64,000 nucleotides of DNA from Nocardioides sp. SLBN-35 (GTDB lineage Bacteria; Actinomycetota; Actinomycetes; Propionibacteriales; Nocardioidaceae), in NCBI RefSeq assembly GCF_006715725.1, contig NZ_VFNU01000001.1, positions 4,278,001-4,342,000 of the forward strand, read 5' to 3'. The notes below the pieces were generated by a model. That model made no database searches. It was not told where the DNA came from and saw only the letters and a program-made list of their open reading frames with translations. Positions 1 to 7,966 of this stretch are shown piece by piece (the first letter of the stretch is position 1; every line of letters begins with the position of its first letter). The position numbers and the translations under genes were made by a program.

Positions 1-635
1 GCCATCGGGTCGTCGTTCACGTAGAGCACGGCGTCGCCCATGCTCTTGATCAGCCGGCCGTTCTCGCCGGCGATGACGTCGCCGCACCGTGCCTCGAAGA
101 CCTCGACCAGCTCGCCGATCCGCTCGCGGGACACCTCGTTGGACAGCGCGGTGAAGCCGACGATGTCGGCGAAGCCGACGCTGAGGTCGGTGGTGTGGGG
201 ATCGTCGTCGAGGGCGCGGACCGCCTCCATCCGCGCGATGGCGGCGGCGAGGTGGCGACGCCACGCGTAGACGAGGAGGTCCTCGAAGCTCTCCCCCAGC
301 CGGGCGGTCACCCAGGCGCCGGGGTCCTCGGCGTCCTCGGGCGCGGCGTCGGCGACGTGTTGGACCAGCTCGCCGACCTCCCAGTCGGCCAGCCGGGCCA
401 TGGTGATGCCGATGCCGCGGGTGACGTTGAGGGCGACCTCGGGGACCACGACCTCGTCGTCGGGCCCCTGCCCGAGGATGCGCATCGCGGCGACGTCGGC
501 ATCCGTGTAGGCCGGCTCGTCGCCGTGCTCGGCGAACCCGAGGGTGCGGAACAGGCGACGGGTCAGGTCGAGCGGCAGGCCGGCACGCTCGGCCACCTCG
601 GCGGCGGTGAGCCGGGGCTCACCGCTGTCAGACAC
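1..635 (-). CDS. Class III adenylate/guanylate cyclase (3' end cut by window)
   Basis: Forms a cyclic nucleotide from ATP or GTP. The visible 211 residues start at a GTG whose codon region overlaps the stop of the PH-domain gene upstream; the C-terminus lies beyond the window edge. About 140 residues without membrane segments come first and resemble the regulatory region that precedes many actinobacterial cyclases. The catalytic domain follows, with FADIVGFT (first metal Asp) near residue 155 and KSMGDAVLYV (second metal Asp) near 197. The base-selecting and transition-state residues are outside the window, so substrate and activity cannot be judged. It is the last gene of a birA, PH-protein, cyclase run. 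Confidence 0.85.
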   Translation of the reverse strand, partial: MSDSGEPRLTAAEVAERAGLPLDLTRRLFRTLGFAEHGDEPAYTDADVAAMRILGQGPDDEVVVPEVALNVTRGIGITMARLADWEVGELVQHVADAAPEDAEDPGAWVTARLGESFEDLLVYAWRRHLAAAIARMEAVRALDDDPHTTDLSVGFADIVGFTALSNEVSRERIGELVEVFEARCGDVIAGENGRLIKSMGDAVLYVNDDPM

Positions 636-1149
636 CTTCGTCCCGGCGCGGCGCCGGCCCGCTGTGCAGCTCGTGGAGCAGCTCGTTGAGCTGGCGCTGG
701 GTGGCCTCCACGTGCGGGATGTCGTTGAGGCGCACCGTGCCGAAGGTCGAGGCGTCGGAGATCAGCAGGCTGCCACAGCCGAACGGCCGGTCGAGCAGGT
801 TGATCTCCATCGCGATGTCGCTGACGCGCGCGAGCGGGATGTCGTGGCCGCGGCGCGTGATGATCCCGTTGCGGGTGATCAGCCGGCGGTCCGTGAACGC
901 GTGCACCGTGGTCAGCCAGTCGAGGAACGGGCGCACGGAGAACCACAGGATCCCGATGATCACGAGCACCCACACGATGAGGGTGAGCACCCGCTGGAAG
1001 CCGGTGTCGTCGAGGAGGACCTGCGCGGCGACGCCGATGGCGAGGAGCACCACGAGCGCGAGGATCGGCCCGAACAGCGCCTTGGGGTGCTGGCGGGTGC
1101 TGAGCACGAGTCGCTCGCCGGGGTTGAGCAGCTTCTTCGAGATGGCCAC
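628..1149 (-). CDS. PH domain-containing membrane protein (DUF304 type)
   Basis: A 173-residue protein with two hydrophobic segments at about residues 24-46 and 54-72, followed by a cytoplasmic bacterial PH-like domain (about 80-160) opening with TDRRLITRNGII, as is usual in this family. The biochemical role of these domains is not settled; membrane or envelope functions have been proposed for relatives. It lies 29 bases after birA on the same strand, and its stop overlaps the start of the cyclase gene, so the three are probably co-transcribed. The domain call is secure; a specific function cannot be given. Confidence 0.85.
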   Translation of the reverse strand: MAISKKLLNPGERLVLSTRQHPKALFGPILALVVLLAIGVAAQVLLDDTGFQRVLTLIVWVLVIIGILWFSVRPFLDWLTTVHAFTDRRLITRNGIITRRGHDIPLARVSDIAMEINLLDRPFGCGSLLISDASTFGTVRLNDIPHVEATQRQLNELLHELHSGPAPRRDEGV

Positions 1150-1178
1150 GGTCAGATCATTCCATCAAGTGGGCCCGA

Positions 1179-2006
1179 TCAGGCCGAGGTCGGGCGGACG
1201 TGGATCACGTCGCCGGCGCCGACCCGCTCGGTCCCGGCGGCCGTGGTGACCACGAGCCGGCCGTCGTCGTCGATGTCGGTGGCCCGGCCGAGCAGCTCCC
1301 CGCCGCCGGGCAGCTCGACGCGTACGTCGCGACCGAGGGTCGCGCAGTGGGAGCGGTACGACGTCGCCAGGCGCGTGGTGCCCTGCTCGCCGCCGGCCTG
1401 CCACACGTCGTACCCCTCACGGACGGCCGCGACCACGGCGAGGAGGACCGAGGTGCGGTCGGGCCCGCCGGGGCCGGCGACGGCGAGGCTGGTCGCGGTC
1501 GGGACGGGCAGCTCGTCGGCGGTCATCGCCACGTTGATGCCGACGCCGACGATGGCGGCGGGACCGGTCGGGGTCTCGACCCGCTCGACGAGGATGCCCG
1601 CGACCTTGCGGTCGGCGTCGAGGAGGACGTCGTTGGGCCACTTGACCTTCGCGTCGTAGCCGAGCGCCGTGATCGCCTTCGCCACGTTGTGGCCGACGAG
1701 CAGCGGGAGCCACGGCCAGGACGCCGGCGGCACCGTCGGGCGCAGCACCAGCGAGAAGGTCACCGCAGTGCCCGGTGGCGTCTCCCAGGTGCGGTCGAGG
1801 CGGCCGCGGCCCGACGACTGGTGGTCGGCGACGACCACGAGGCCCTCGTGTGCACCGGCCCGGGCCCGCTCGGCCGCGACCTCGTTGGTCGAGGGTGTCT
1901 CGGGGAGCAGCTCGAAGGTGAGGTCGGGGGTCAGGTCGGACGCGCCGGCGAGACGGTCGCCGTCGAGCGGTCCACGGGTGGGGGTCGGAGTGGAGCCGGA
2001 AGTCAC
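1179..2006 (-). CDS. birA: Biotin--[acetyl-CoA-carboxylase] ligase
   Basis: Activates biotin with ATP and attaches it to the biotin-carrier lysine of acyl-CoA carboxylases. The 275 residues start at a GTG (TSGSTP follows) just inside a strong hairpin that ends the upstream gene. The biotin/ATP loop is seen as SSGRGRLDRTW and the catalytic lysine region as KWPNDVLL, followed by a GVGINV stretch and a small C-terminal domain. There is no N-terminal helix-turn-helix, so it should be the monofunctional enzyme and not a biotin-sensing repressor. An open frame runs further upstream, but it would read through the hairpin into the epoxide hydrolase gene, so the later start is preferred. Confidence 0.9.
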   Translation of the reverse strand: MTSGSTPTPTRGPLDGDRLAGASDLTPDLTFELLPETPSTNEVAAERARAGAHEGLVVVADHQSSGRGRLDRTWETPPGTAVTFSLVLRPTVPPASWPWLPLLVGHNVAKAITALGYDAKVKWPNDVLLDADRKVAGILVERVETPTGPAAIVGVGINVAMTADELPVPTATSLAVAGPGGPDRTSVLLAVVAAVREGYDVWQAGGEQGTTRLATSYRSHCATLGRDVRVELPGGGELLGRATDIDDDGRLVVTTAAGTERVGAGDVIHVRPTSA

Positions 2007-2039
2007 GGGCTCTACCTTGGCGCAGCAGCGGCCATGAGG

Positions 2040-2068
2040 AAACCCCGGGGGTACTCGCCCCGGGGTTT
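2040..2068 (-). terminator. Hairpin terminator after epoxide hydrolase gene
   Basis: A perfect 11-bp inverted repeat (AAACCCCGGGG paired with CCCCGGGGTTT) with a 7-base loop lies 12 bases past the epoxide hydrolase stop and before birA, so it should separate the two transcription units. The outer A/T pairs leave a short U run on the minus-strand RNA. Confidence 0.8.
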
Positions 2069-2079
2069 CGTCGAACGGC

Positions 2080-3192
2080 TCAGCCGAAGAACACCCGGAG
2101 GTCGGCGACCACGTCCTGCGGGACCTCCATCGCGGCGAAGTGGCCGCCGCGCGGGAACTCCGACCAGTGCGCGATGTTCGCGTTGTCCCGCTCGGCCAGC
2201 GAGCGGATCGTCTGGAAGTCGTCCTTGAAGACCGCGACCCCGATCCGGCCGCTGCTGACGACCGGCTCGGCACCGGCGTGCTGCTCCTCGTAGTGGTAGC
2301 GCGCAGCGGCGCCGTAGGTGTTCGTCAGCCAGTACAGCGTCGCCTGGGCGAGCACCTGCTCCGGCGCGACCAGGCTGGTGCCGTTGCCGAAGCTCTCGAA
2401 CAGCTCGCTGTAGGCGAGCACGGCGACCGGCGAGTCGGCGAGGCCGGCGGCCACCGTCTGCGGGCGGGTGCCGTTCATCTGGTTGTAGCCGCCGACCGAC
2501 TGGAACCAGCCCATGTGCTCGAGCGCGGCGTACTCCTTGGGGCCGAAGCCCTCGAACTCCGCCGGATCGCCGCTCGGGAACGAGAACAGGTGCAGCACGT
2601 GCGCGCCGCGGAAGCCCTCGGGGTTCGTGACCGCGAGCTCGCGGCCGACCATGGCGCCGCCGTCGCTGCCGTGGATGCCGTAGGAGTCGTAGCCGAGGCG
2701 GCGCATCAGGACGTCGTACGCCGCCGCGACCCGCTTCATCGTCCAGCCGGTGTCGACCACGGGGGTCGAGAAGCCGAAGCCCGGCATCGACGGGATGACG
2801 AGGTGGAAGGCCTGGTCGGCGGTGCCGCCGTGGGCCTCGGGGTCGACGAGCGGGCCGATCATGTCGAGGAAGTCGAGCTGTGAGCCGGGATAGGTGTGCG
2901 CGAGCAGCAGCGGCGTCGCGTCGGCGTGCTTCGAGCGGACGTGGAGGAAGTGGATCCGCTGGCCGTCGACCTCGGTCACGAAGCCGTCGTACGCGTTGAG
3001 GCGGGCCTCGACGGCGCGCCAGTCGAAGTCCTTCCACTGCTCGACCATGCCGCGCAGGTAGGACTCCGGGGTGCCGTAGTCCCACGAGTCGCCGGGGACC
3101 GCGGGGGCGAACCGGGTGCGGTCGAGTCGGGCCCGGAGGTCGTCGAGGTCGGTCTGCGGGATGTCGATGACGAAGGGGGTGATCTGGTTCAT
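2080..3192 (-). CDS. Epoxide hydrolase, EHN-type alpha/beta hydrolase
   Basis: A 370-residue hydrolase of the microsomal-type epoxide hydrolase family, which opens epoxides to diols through an ester intermediate. The N-terminal EHN lid domain (ITPFVIDIPQTDLDDLRARL) precedes the alpha/beta core. HTYPGS fits the oxyanion-hole motif, HGSDGGAMVG carries the nucleophile Asp near residue 175, and PRGGHFAAME near the C-terminus carries the catalytic His. The ATG at 3192 is chosen because a TAACGT -10 box ends 7 bases before it; an in-frame ATG at 3213 would place the palindromic operator inside the gene. It is divergent from a WYL regulator that probably controls it. The natural substrate is unknown. 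Confidence 0.88.
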   Translation of the reverse strand: MNQITPFVIDIPQTDLDDLRARLDRTRFAPAVPGDSWDYGTPESYLRGMVEQWKDFDWRAVEARLNAYDGFVTEVDGQRIHFLHVRSKHADATPLLLAHTYPGSQLDFLDMIGPLVDPEAHGGTADQAFHLVIPSMPGFGFSTPVVDTGWTMKRVAAAYDVLMRRLGYDSYGIHGSDGGAMVGRELAVTNPEGFRGAHVLHLFSFPSGDPAEFEGFGPKEYAALEHMGWFQSVGGYNQMNGTRPQTVAAGLADSPVAVLAYSELFESFGNGTSLVAPEQVLAQATLYWLTNTYGAAARYHYEEQHAGAEPVVSSGRIGVAVFKDDFQTIRSLAERDNANIAHWSEFPRGGHFAAMEVPQDVVADLRVFFG

Positions 3193-3213
3193 GGCACTGA
3201 CGTTAAGTGCCAT
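3191..3213. promoter_or_regulatory. Perfect palindromic operator over the epoxide hydrolase promoter
   Basis: ATGGCACT and AGTGCCAT form a perfect 8-bp inverted repeat around a 7-base spacer. The spacer holds the minus-strand -10 box TAACGT (3200-3205), 7 bases before the ATG at 3192. The site therefore covers -10, transcription start and start codon, which fits a repressor site. The likely binder is the divergent WYL protein; this is inferred from position. Confidence 0.65.
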
Positions 3214-3233
3214 TGCGGAAGGGTTCTTTCCTG

Positions 3234-3239
3234 TTTAAT
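3234..3239 (+). promoter_or_regulatory. -10 box of WYL regulator gene (leaderless)
   Basis: TTTAAT ends 7 bases before the GTG start at 3247, predicting a leaderless transcript. A possible -35, TTGCGG at 3213-3218, is only 15 bases away and touches the palindromic operator, so autoregulation is possible. Confidence 0.4.
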
Positions 3240-3246
3240 CGGCTCC

Positions 3247-4206
3247 GTGCGAAATACTTCGGGACGGGTGCTCGAGCTGCTCGGACTGCTCCAGGCGCGC
3301 GTCGAGTGGACCGCCCCCGAGCTGGCCACCCGACTCGGCGTGACCGAGCGGACCGTGCGCAACGACGTCGCCCGGCTGCGCGAGCTCGGCTACCCCGTCG
3401 CCGGGATACGCGGGCGGACCGGGCACTACCGGCTCGGCGTCGGCGCCAAGCTCCCGCCGCTGCTCCTCGACGACGAGGAGGCCGTCGCGGTCGCCGTCGG
3501 GCTACGCACGCTGACCGGGGTGGCCGGCTTCGAGGACAGCGGCGGGCGGGCGCTCACCAAGCTCGAGCACGTCCTGCCCGACCGGCTGCGTCGCCGGGTC
3601 ACCTCGCTGCGGGACGCCACCGAGGCGGGGCCGGTCAACACCGACTCCAACGTCGAGGACCCCGAGGTGGACGCCGGCGTGCTCGCCGAGATCGCCGACG
3701 CCATCCGCGACCACCGCGGGCTGCGCGCGTTCTACGGCGAGGCGCAGGAGCGGCTCGAGGTCGAGCCGTACCGCCTCGTGGCCTGGCAGCGGCGGTGGTT
3801 CGTGGTCGGCCGGCTGCCCGCGACGGGCGCGTGGGCGCCGTACCGCGTCGACTGGCTGACCCTGCGCATCCCCGGCGGGCGCACCTTCCGTCCCGCTCCC
3901 CCGCCGGGCGACCTGACCGAGCTGGTCGTGCGCGAGGTGGCGCGGACCGGCTGGGCGGTGCACGCGCGGCTGGTCATCGACGCACCCGCCGAGGAGGTGC
4001 TGGCCCGGATCAACCCGGCCGTGGGCGTCGTCGAGCCGCTCCCGCACGGCCGTTCGGTGCTCGTCACCGGCGGCGACAGCCTGGAGGTCGTCGCGGTGTG
4101 GATCGGCATGCTCGGCCTGGACTTCACCGTCGAGACACCGGTCGCGCTGGTCGAGCACCTGCGGGTGCTGGCGGACAGGTACGCCGCCGCGGTCGCCGGC
4201 TCCTGA
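3247..4206 (+). CDS. WYL domain transcriptional regulator (YafY type)
   Basis: A 319-residue DNA-binding regulator. An N-terminal HTH_11 winged helix (about residues 5-60; TAPELATRLGVTERTVRNDV is the helix-turn-helix) is followed by a linker (KLPPLLLDDEEAVAVAVGL) and a WYL domain from about 140, with VEPYRLVAWQRRWFVVGR carrying the ligand-binding region. A WCX-type C-terminal domain ends the protein. WYL domains sense nucleic-acid or nucleotide ligands in studied cases; the ligand here is unknown. It is divergent from the epoxide hydrolase, with the perfect palindrome at 3191-3213 between them. A paralogue with the same domain order lies at 56404-57345. Confidence 0.88.
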   Translation: MRNTSGRVLELLGLLQARVEWTAPELATRLGVTERTVRNDVARLRELGYPVAGIRGRTGHYRLGVGAKLPPLLLDDEEAVAVAVGLRTLTGVAGFEDSGGRALTKLEHVLPDRLRRRVTSLRDATEAGPVNTDSNVEDPEVDAGVLAEIADAIRDHRGLRAFYGEAQERLEVEPYRLVAWQRRWFVVGRLPATGAWAPYRVDWLTLRIPGGRTFRPAPPPGDLTELVVREVARTGWAVHARLVIDAPAEEVLARINPAVGVVEPLPHGRSVLVTGGDSLEVVAVWIGMLGLDFTVETPVALVEHLRVLADRYAAAVAGS

Positions 4207-4265
4207 GGCCCGGAGTCCTACCCCGGTCGGATGCCCACGCCGTCCGCGCGGACGAGGATGACTCC

Positions 4266-4622
4266 ATGAACCGACTCATCGCGTCCGGCGCGGCGGCCTA
4301 CGCAGGGCTCGGCGTCGCGTCCTTCCTCAAGCCCGACGTCGTGCCCGCGGTGATCGGCTACTCCGCACCCAACGCCGACACCCGCACCGAGATCCGGGCC
4401 GTGTACGGCGGCCTGCCGCTCGCCTTCGCCGCCAGCCTGGTCGCGGTGCCCGCGTCCGGCACCGCGATCGGGGTCGCCACCGCCGGGATGGCCGCCGGAC
4501 GGGCGGCCTCCGCCGCGTTCGAGGGCCGGCCGAGCCTGAAGATGGCCGGGTTCATCGCGCTCGAGACGGCCGTGGCCACTGCGCTGGTGCTGGGCGCGCG
4601 CCGGGCCTCCTCCCCAGCCTGA
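4266..4622 (+). CDS. Small membrane protein, DUF4345-like
   Basis: 118 residues, mostly hydrophobic, with about four membrane segments (near residues 5-20, 45-65, 68-85 and 95-112) and a conserved-looking TEIRAVYGGLPLAFA stretch between the first and second. Length and pattern match the DUF4345 group of small integral membrane proteins, whose function is unknown. GAGGA eight bases upstream supports the ATG. It follows the WYL gene by 59 bases and could be read from the same promoter. Confidence 0.65.
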   Translation: MNRLIASGAAAYAGLGVASFLKPDVVPAVIGYSAPNADTRTEIRAVYGGLPLAFAASLVAVPASGTAIGVATAGMAAGRAASAAFEGRPSLKMAGFIALETAVATALVLGARRASSPA

Positions 4623-4680
4623 CCCCGGCTCTCCCGATATCGGGATGCCCTTGTCGGCCCCGGCTCCTAGGGTTCGGCTC

Positions 4681-6351
4681 ATGACGCGACTCGTGGACGC
4701 CCGCACCGACCGGTTCGTCGAGGACCTCGCCGCCCTCGACCCGCTGACCGCGACCTACGCCGGCATCCCCGGCCACGACGGGAAGCTGCCCGACCTCTCT
4801 CCCGACGGCTTCGCGGCGAGCGAGGAGCTGCACCGGCGGGCGCTGGCCGACGTCGCCGGGCTGGCGACGGCCGACGAGCGCGAGGAGGTCGCCAAGGCGG
4901 CCTTCCTCGAGCGGGTCGGGCTCACCGTCGAGCGGGCCGATGCCGAGGTCGAGCGCAGCGAGTTCTCGGTCATCTCGAGCGCGATCCACGCGGTGCGCGA
5001 GGTGTTCGACCTGATGCCGACCGACACCACCGAGCAGTGGGAGGCGATCGGTTCGCGGCTGGCCGCGGTCCCGGCCGCGCTCGCGGGCTACCGCACCACG
5101 CTGCTCGAGGAGGCGGCCGCCGGGCGGGTCTCCGCGAAGCGGCAGTACGCCGAGGTGGCCGAGCAGGTGCGCGGCTGGACCGGTCAGGCCGGGGCCGCGG
5201 GCGACTACTTCGCGAATGTCGTGGCCGCAGCGCCGGACGCTCAGCGTGCGGCCCTCACGGCGGCCGCGGCGAGCGCCTCGGCGGCGTACGCCGAGTTCGG
5301 CCGCTTCGTCACCACCGACCTGCTCCCCCGCGGCCGCGAGGTCGACGGGGTCGGACGTGATCGGTATGCGCTGGAATCGCGATCCTTCCTCGGCGCCACG
5401 GTGGACCTCGAGGAGACCTACCGCTGGGGCTGGGAGGAGCTCAAGCGGATCGAGGACGACATGGCCGCCACGGCCGGGCGGATCGTCCCTGGCGGCTCGG
5501 TCGCCGACGCCGTCGCCGCCCTCGACGCGGACCCCGCGCGCGACTGCGGGAGCCGCGAGGCGTTCCAGGCGTGGATGCAGGAGAGGTCCGACACGATCCT
5601 CGCCGACTTCGACGGCGTGCACTTCGACATCGCCGAGCCGATCCGCACCCTGCAGTGCAAGGTCGCGCCGATCAACGACGGCGGCGCCTGGTACACCCCA
5701 CCCACCGAGGACTTCTCCCGCCCCGGCACCATGTGGTTCTCGTTCACCGACGACCACGAGCGCTACTCGACCTGGCGCGAGACGACGACGGTCTTCCACG
5801 AGGGCGTGCCCGGCCACCACCTGCAGGTCGCCCAGGCCGTGCACCGCGCCGACCTGCTCAACCGCTGGCAGCGGCTGCTGTGCTGGGTCAGCGGCCACGG
5901 CGAGGGCTGGGCGCTCTACGCCGAGCGGCTGATGGACGAGCTCGGCTACTTCGCCGACCCGGGCGACCGGCTCGGCTTCCTCGACATGCAGGGCTTCCGC
6001 GCCGCGCGCGTCGTCGTCGACATCGGCGTCCACCTCGGACTCACGGTGCCGGTCGACAACCCGTTCGGCTGGCGGCCCGGCGAGACCTGGGACGCCGACC
6101 TGGCCTACGAGTTCATGCGTGCCCACTCGCGGATGGACGACGGCTCACTGCGCTTCGAGGTCAACCGCTACCTCGGCTGGCCGGGCCAGGCTCCGTCGTA
6201 CAAGGTGGGCGAGCGGATCTGGCTCGAGTCCCGCGCGGCGGCGCAGGCGCGGCACGGGGCGGCGTTCGACCTCAAGGCCTTCCACACGGCGGCGCTCGAC
6301 CTCGGCAGTCTCGGCCTCGACCCGCTGCAGGCCGCCCTCGGTCGGCTCTGA
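4681..6351 (+). CDS. DUF885 family putative metallopeptidase
   Basis: A cytoplasmic protein of 556 residues without a signal peptide. Near residue 374 it carries FHEGVPGHHLQVAQ, the HEGxPGHH signature of DUF885, a family considered related to zinc peptidases; ERLMDELGYF about 50 residues later would supply the downstream Glu ligand. The substrate is not known. A TAGGGT box at 4668-4673 ends 7 bases before the ATG, pointing to a leaderless mRNA. The YcaQ-type gene starts 10 bases after its stop with its own GAGGAG, so the two are probably one operon. Confidence 0.82.
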   Translation: MTRLVDARTDRFVEDLAALDPLTATYAGIPGHDGKLPDLSPDGFAASEELHRRALADVAGLATADEREEVAKAAFLERVGLTVERADAEVERSEFSVISSAIHAVREVFDLMPTDTTEQWEAIGSRLAAVPAALAGYRTTLLEEAAAGRVSAKRQYAEVAEQVRGWTGQAGAAGDYFANVVAAAPDAQRAALTAAAASASAAYAEFGRFVTTDLLPRGREVDGVGRDRYALESRSFLGATVDLEETYRWGWEELKRIEDDMAATAGRIVPGGSVADAVAALDADPARDCGSREAFQAWMQERSDTILADFDGVHFDIAEPIRTLQCKVAPINDGGAWYTPPTEDFSRPGTMWFSFTDDHERYSTWRETTTVFHEGVPGHHLQVAQAVHRADLLNRWQRLLCWVSGHGEGWALYAERLMDELGYFADPGDRLGFLDMQGFRAARVVVDIGVHLGLTVPVDNPFGWRPGETWDADLAYEFMRAHSRMDDGSLRFEVNRYLGWPGQAPSYKVGERIWLESRAAAQARHGAAFDLKAFHTAALDLGSLGLDPLQAALGRL

Positions 6352-6361
6352 GGAGCGCGGC

Positions 6362-7408
6362 GTGCTGCGGCTCGAGCGTGAGGCGGCGCGGCGGATCGCG
6401 GTCCGGGCGCAGCTCCTCGATGCCCGCCACGCCCGGTCGGTGGCCGAGGTGGTCGACGAGCTGACCCTGCTCCAGGTGGACCCGACCGCGGCCGTCGCGC
6501 CGAGCGTCGACCTGGTGCTGTGGTCGCGGCTGGGCGAGGGCTACGAGCACTCCGACCTGACCTTCGCGCTCGAGACCGAGCGCTCGCTGGCCGAGCTGTC
6601 GTCCTACGTCCGCGCGATGGACGACATCGGCCTGCTGCTCGCCGTCGCGCCCCACGACCTGCACCCCACGATCCACGAGTGGCTGGCGGCCAACCAGCGG
6701 TTCCGGGCTGACGTGCTGGGCCTGCTCGACGCCGAGGGAGCGCGCACCGCCGCGGAGATCCCCGACACCTGCGAGGTGCCGTGGGCGTCGAGCGGCTGGA
6801 ACAACGACAAGAACGTCAACCGCCTGCTCGAGGTGCTCACCTTGATGGGCGACGTGGCGATCACCGGGCGCCGCGGCAAGCTGCGGGTCTACGACCTGCC
6901 CGAACGGGTCTACCCGGGCGACCTCGACGTCCCGGCCTACGACGACGCGCGGGCCGCCCTCGACCGGCGCGAGCTCGCCGCGCTGGGGATCGCGCGGTCC
7001 GGGCCGGGCGAGGAGGCGATCGTCGAAGGGTGCGCCGGGTCGTGGCGAGTCGACCCCGATGCCCTGCTCGCGGTCGACTCGGCCTTCGCGGGGCGGTGCG
7101 CCTTCCTGTCGCCGTTCGACCGCCTGGTCCACGACCGCGAGCGGGCGCTCGACCTGTTCGACTTCGAGTACGTCCTCGAGATGTACAAGCCCGCCGCGTC
7201 GCGTCGCTGGGGCTACTTCGCCCTGCCCGTTCTCCTCGGTGACCGGCTGGTCGGCAAGCTCGACGCCAAGGCGGACCGCAAGGCCGGGGTGCTGCGCGTG
7301 CACGCGTTGCACGAGGACCTCCCCTGGGAGCCTGAGGTCGGCGACGCGGTCGAGGCCGAGCTGGTCGCGTTGGCGGACTGGCTGGGGATGGGTCTGGCTC
7401 GGGGCTGA
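6362..7408 (+). CDS. YcaQ-type winged-helix DNA glycosylase (HTH_42)
   Basis: 348 residues of the HTH_42 / DUF1006 family, which includes E. coli YcaQ (AlkX), a glycosylase that unhooks interstrand crosslinks and alkylated bases. The Q-x-D catalytic motif is seen as LLQVDPTAAVAP near residue 38, followed by LVLWSRLG as in YcaQ. The C-terminal half holds the winged-helix repeats, and CAFLSPFDRLVHDRER matches the conserved SPFD region. The start is a GTG with GAGGAG six bases upstream that overlaps the stop of the DUF885 gene. DNA repair is the expected role; the precise lesion is inferred from the family. Confidence 0.83.
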   Translation: MLRLEREAARRIAVRAQLLDARHARSVAEVVDELTLLQVDPTAAVAPSVDLVLWSRLGEGYEHSDLTFALETERSLAELSSYVRAMDDIGLLLAVAPHDLHPTIHEWLAANQRFRADVLGLLDAEGARTAAEIPDTCEVPWASSGWNNDKNVNRLLEVLTLMGDVAITGRRGKLRVYDLPERVYPGDLDVPAYDDARAALDRRELAALGIARSGPGEEAIVEGCAGSWRVDPDALLAVDSAFAGRCAFLSPFDRLVHDRERALDLFDFEYVLEMYKPAASRRWGYFALPVLLGDRLVGKLDAKADRKAGVLRVHALHEDLPWEPEVGDAVEAELVALADWLGMGLARG

Positions 7409-7469
7409 ACTTCCGGTGGTCGAGGAGGTCGCGCAGCGTCTCGGTGGTCGAGGAGGTCGCGCACCGTCC

Positions 7470-7617
7470 CCGGTGGTCGAGGAGGTCGCGCAGCGACCGT
7501 CTCGAGACCCCTCGCCGTGCTGCCGGGACTGTGCTCAGGCTTCGGCTCCGGGGTGGTTGCGTTCTGAAAGGGCGCTGGCGAGGACGGCGGCGAGGTGGCT
7601 GGGTTCGGCGGTCGGGC
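7470..7617 (+). repeat. Long direct repeat, copy A
   Basis: About 148 bases, beginning with an extended REP-like unit and ending in GGCGGTCGGGC. It matches 7689-7835 with a handful of substitutions and one single-base indel (in the stretch after GTTGCGTTC). The tail beyond the hairpin (from about 7512) has no recognisable gene; both copies carry it, so the unit that was duplicated is longer than the hairpin alone. Confidence 0.85.
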
Positions 7618-7688
7618 GGCGGTGCTCATCCCCGAGTGGTGGAGGGTCGCGCAGCGTTCCCGGTGGTCGAGGAGGTCGCGCAGCGCCC

Positions 7689-7835
7689 CCGGTGGTCGAG
7701 GAGGTCGCGCAGCGACCGTCTCGAGACCCCTGGCCGTGCTGCCGGGACCGTGCTCGGGCTTCGGCTGCGTCGTGGTTGCGTTCGGAGAGGCGCTGGCGAG
7801 GAAGGCGGCGAGGTGGCTGGGTTCGGCGGTCGGGC
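7689..7835 (+). repeat. Long direct repeat, copy B
   Basis: Partner of the repeat at 7470-7617, starting about 220 bases downstream of it. Both begin with two or three short tandem units and share the same 100-base tail, so a whole module seems to have been duplicated. Copy B ends 131 bases before the ATG of the DUF222-HNH gene. Confidence 0.85.
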
Positions 7836-7966
7836 TACGGTCCGCAACGCCACTTCAGTGGCAGCTGGAGACGTCATTTCCGCACACCCCACGGATCGAG
7901 TTTCCCCTGTCCACAGGCGGGTTTCCGACGCGCGATTGTGTCGGATCTGGGTGGGAGGATCCAGTC

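Larger units (their letters stand above)
7413..7835 (+). repeat. REP-like hairpin repeat block (no gene from 7409 to 7966)
   Basis: This 0.55 kb gap holds no credible gene. A 26-base unit, CCGGTGGTCGAGGAGG then TCGCGCAGCG, occurs at 7413-7438, 7441-7466 (one or two changes), 7470-7495, 7660-7685 and 7689-7714, with a decayed copy at 7632-7656. Neighbouring units are 28-29 bases apart. The copies at 7470 and 7689 are extended by ACCGTCTCGAGACC, so GGTCGC pairs with GCGACC across GCA and the flanks pair imperfectly. Similar hairpins are typical of REP elements. A related unit lies inside the DUF222 gene at 58871-58911. Confidence 0.85.

Noticed and set aside
1179..2273. Longer birA frame starting at 2273
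   Set aside because: The first 89 codons would run through the hairpin and the epoxide hydrolase gene and resemble shadow sequence.
4552..6126. 524-codon frame antisense to the DUF885 gene
   Set aside because: No motif, low-complexity Arg/Gly/Val composition, and the plus strand has a full HEGxPGHH protein.
7413..7835. CRISPR array
   Set aside because: Units are separated by only 2-3 bases or by another repeat, with no unique spacers and no cas genes.
7413..7966. Small genes in the repeat block
   Set aside because: Open frames on both strands are translations of the repeat unit and differ between copies in frame and start.
7861..7966. LexA box upstream of the first DUF222 gene
   Set aside because: ATCGAGTTTCC resembles half a site only; no TCGAAC-N4-GTTCGA match.
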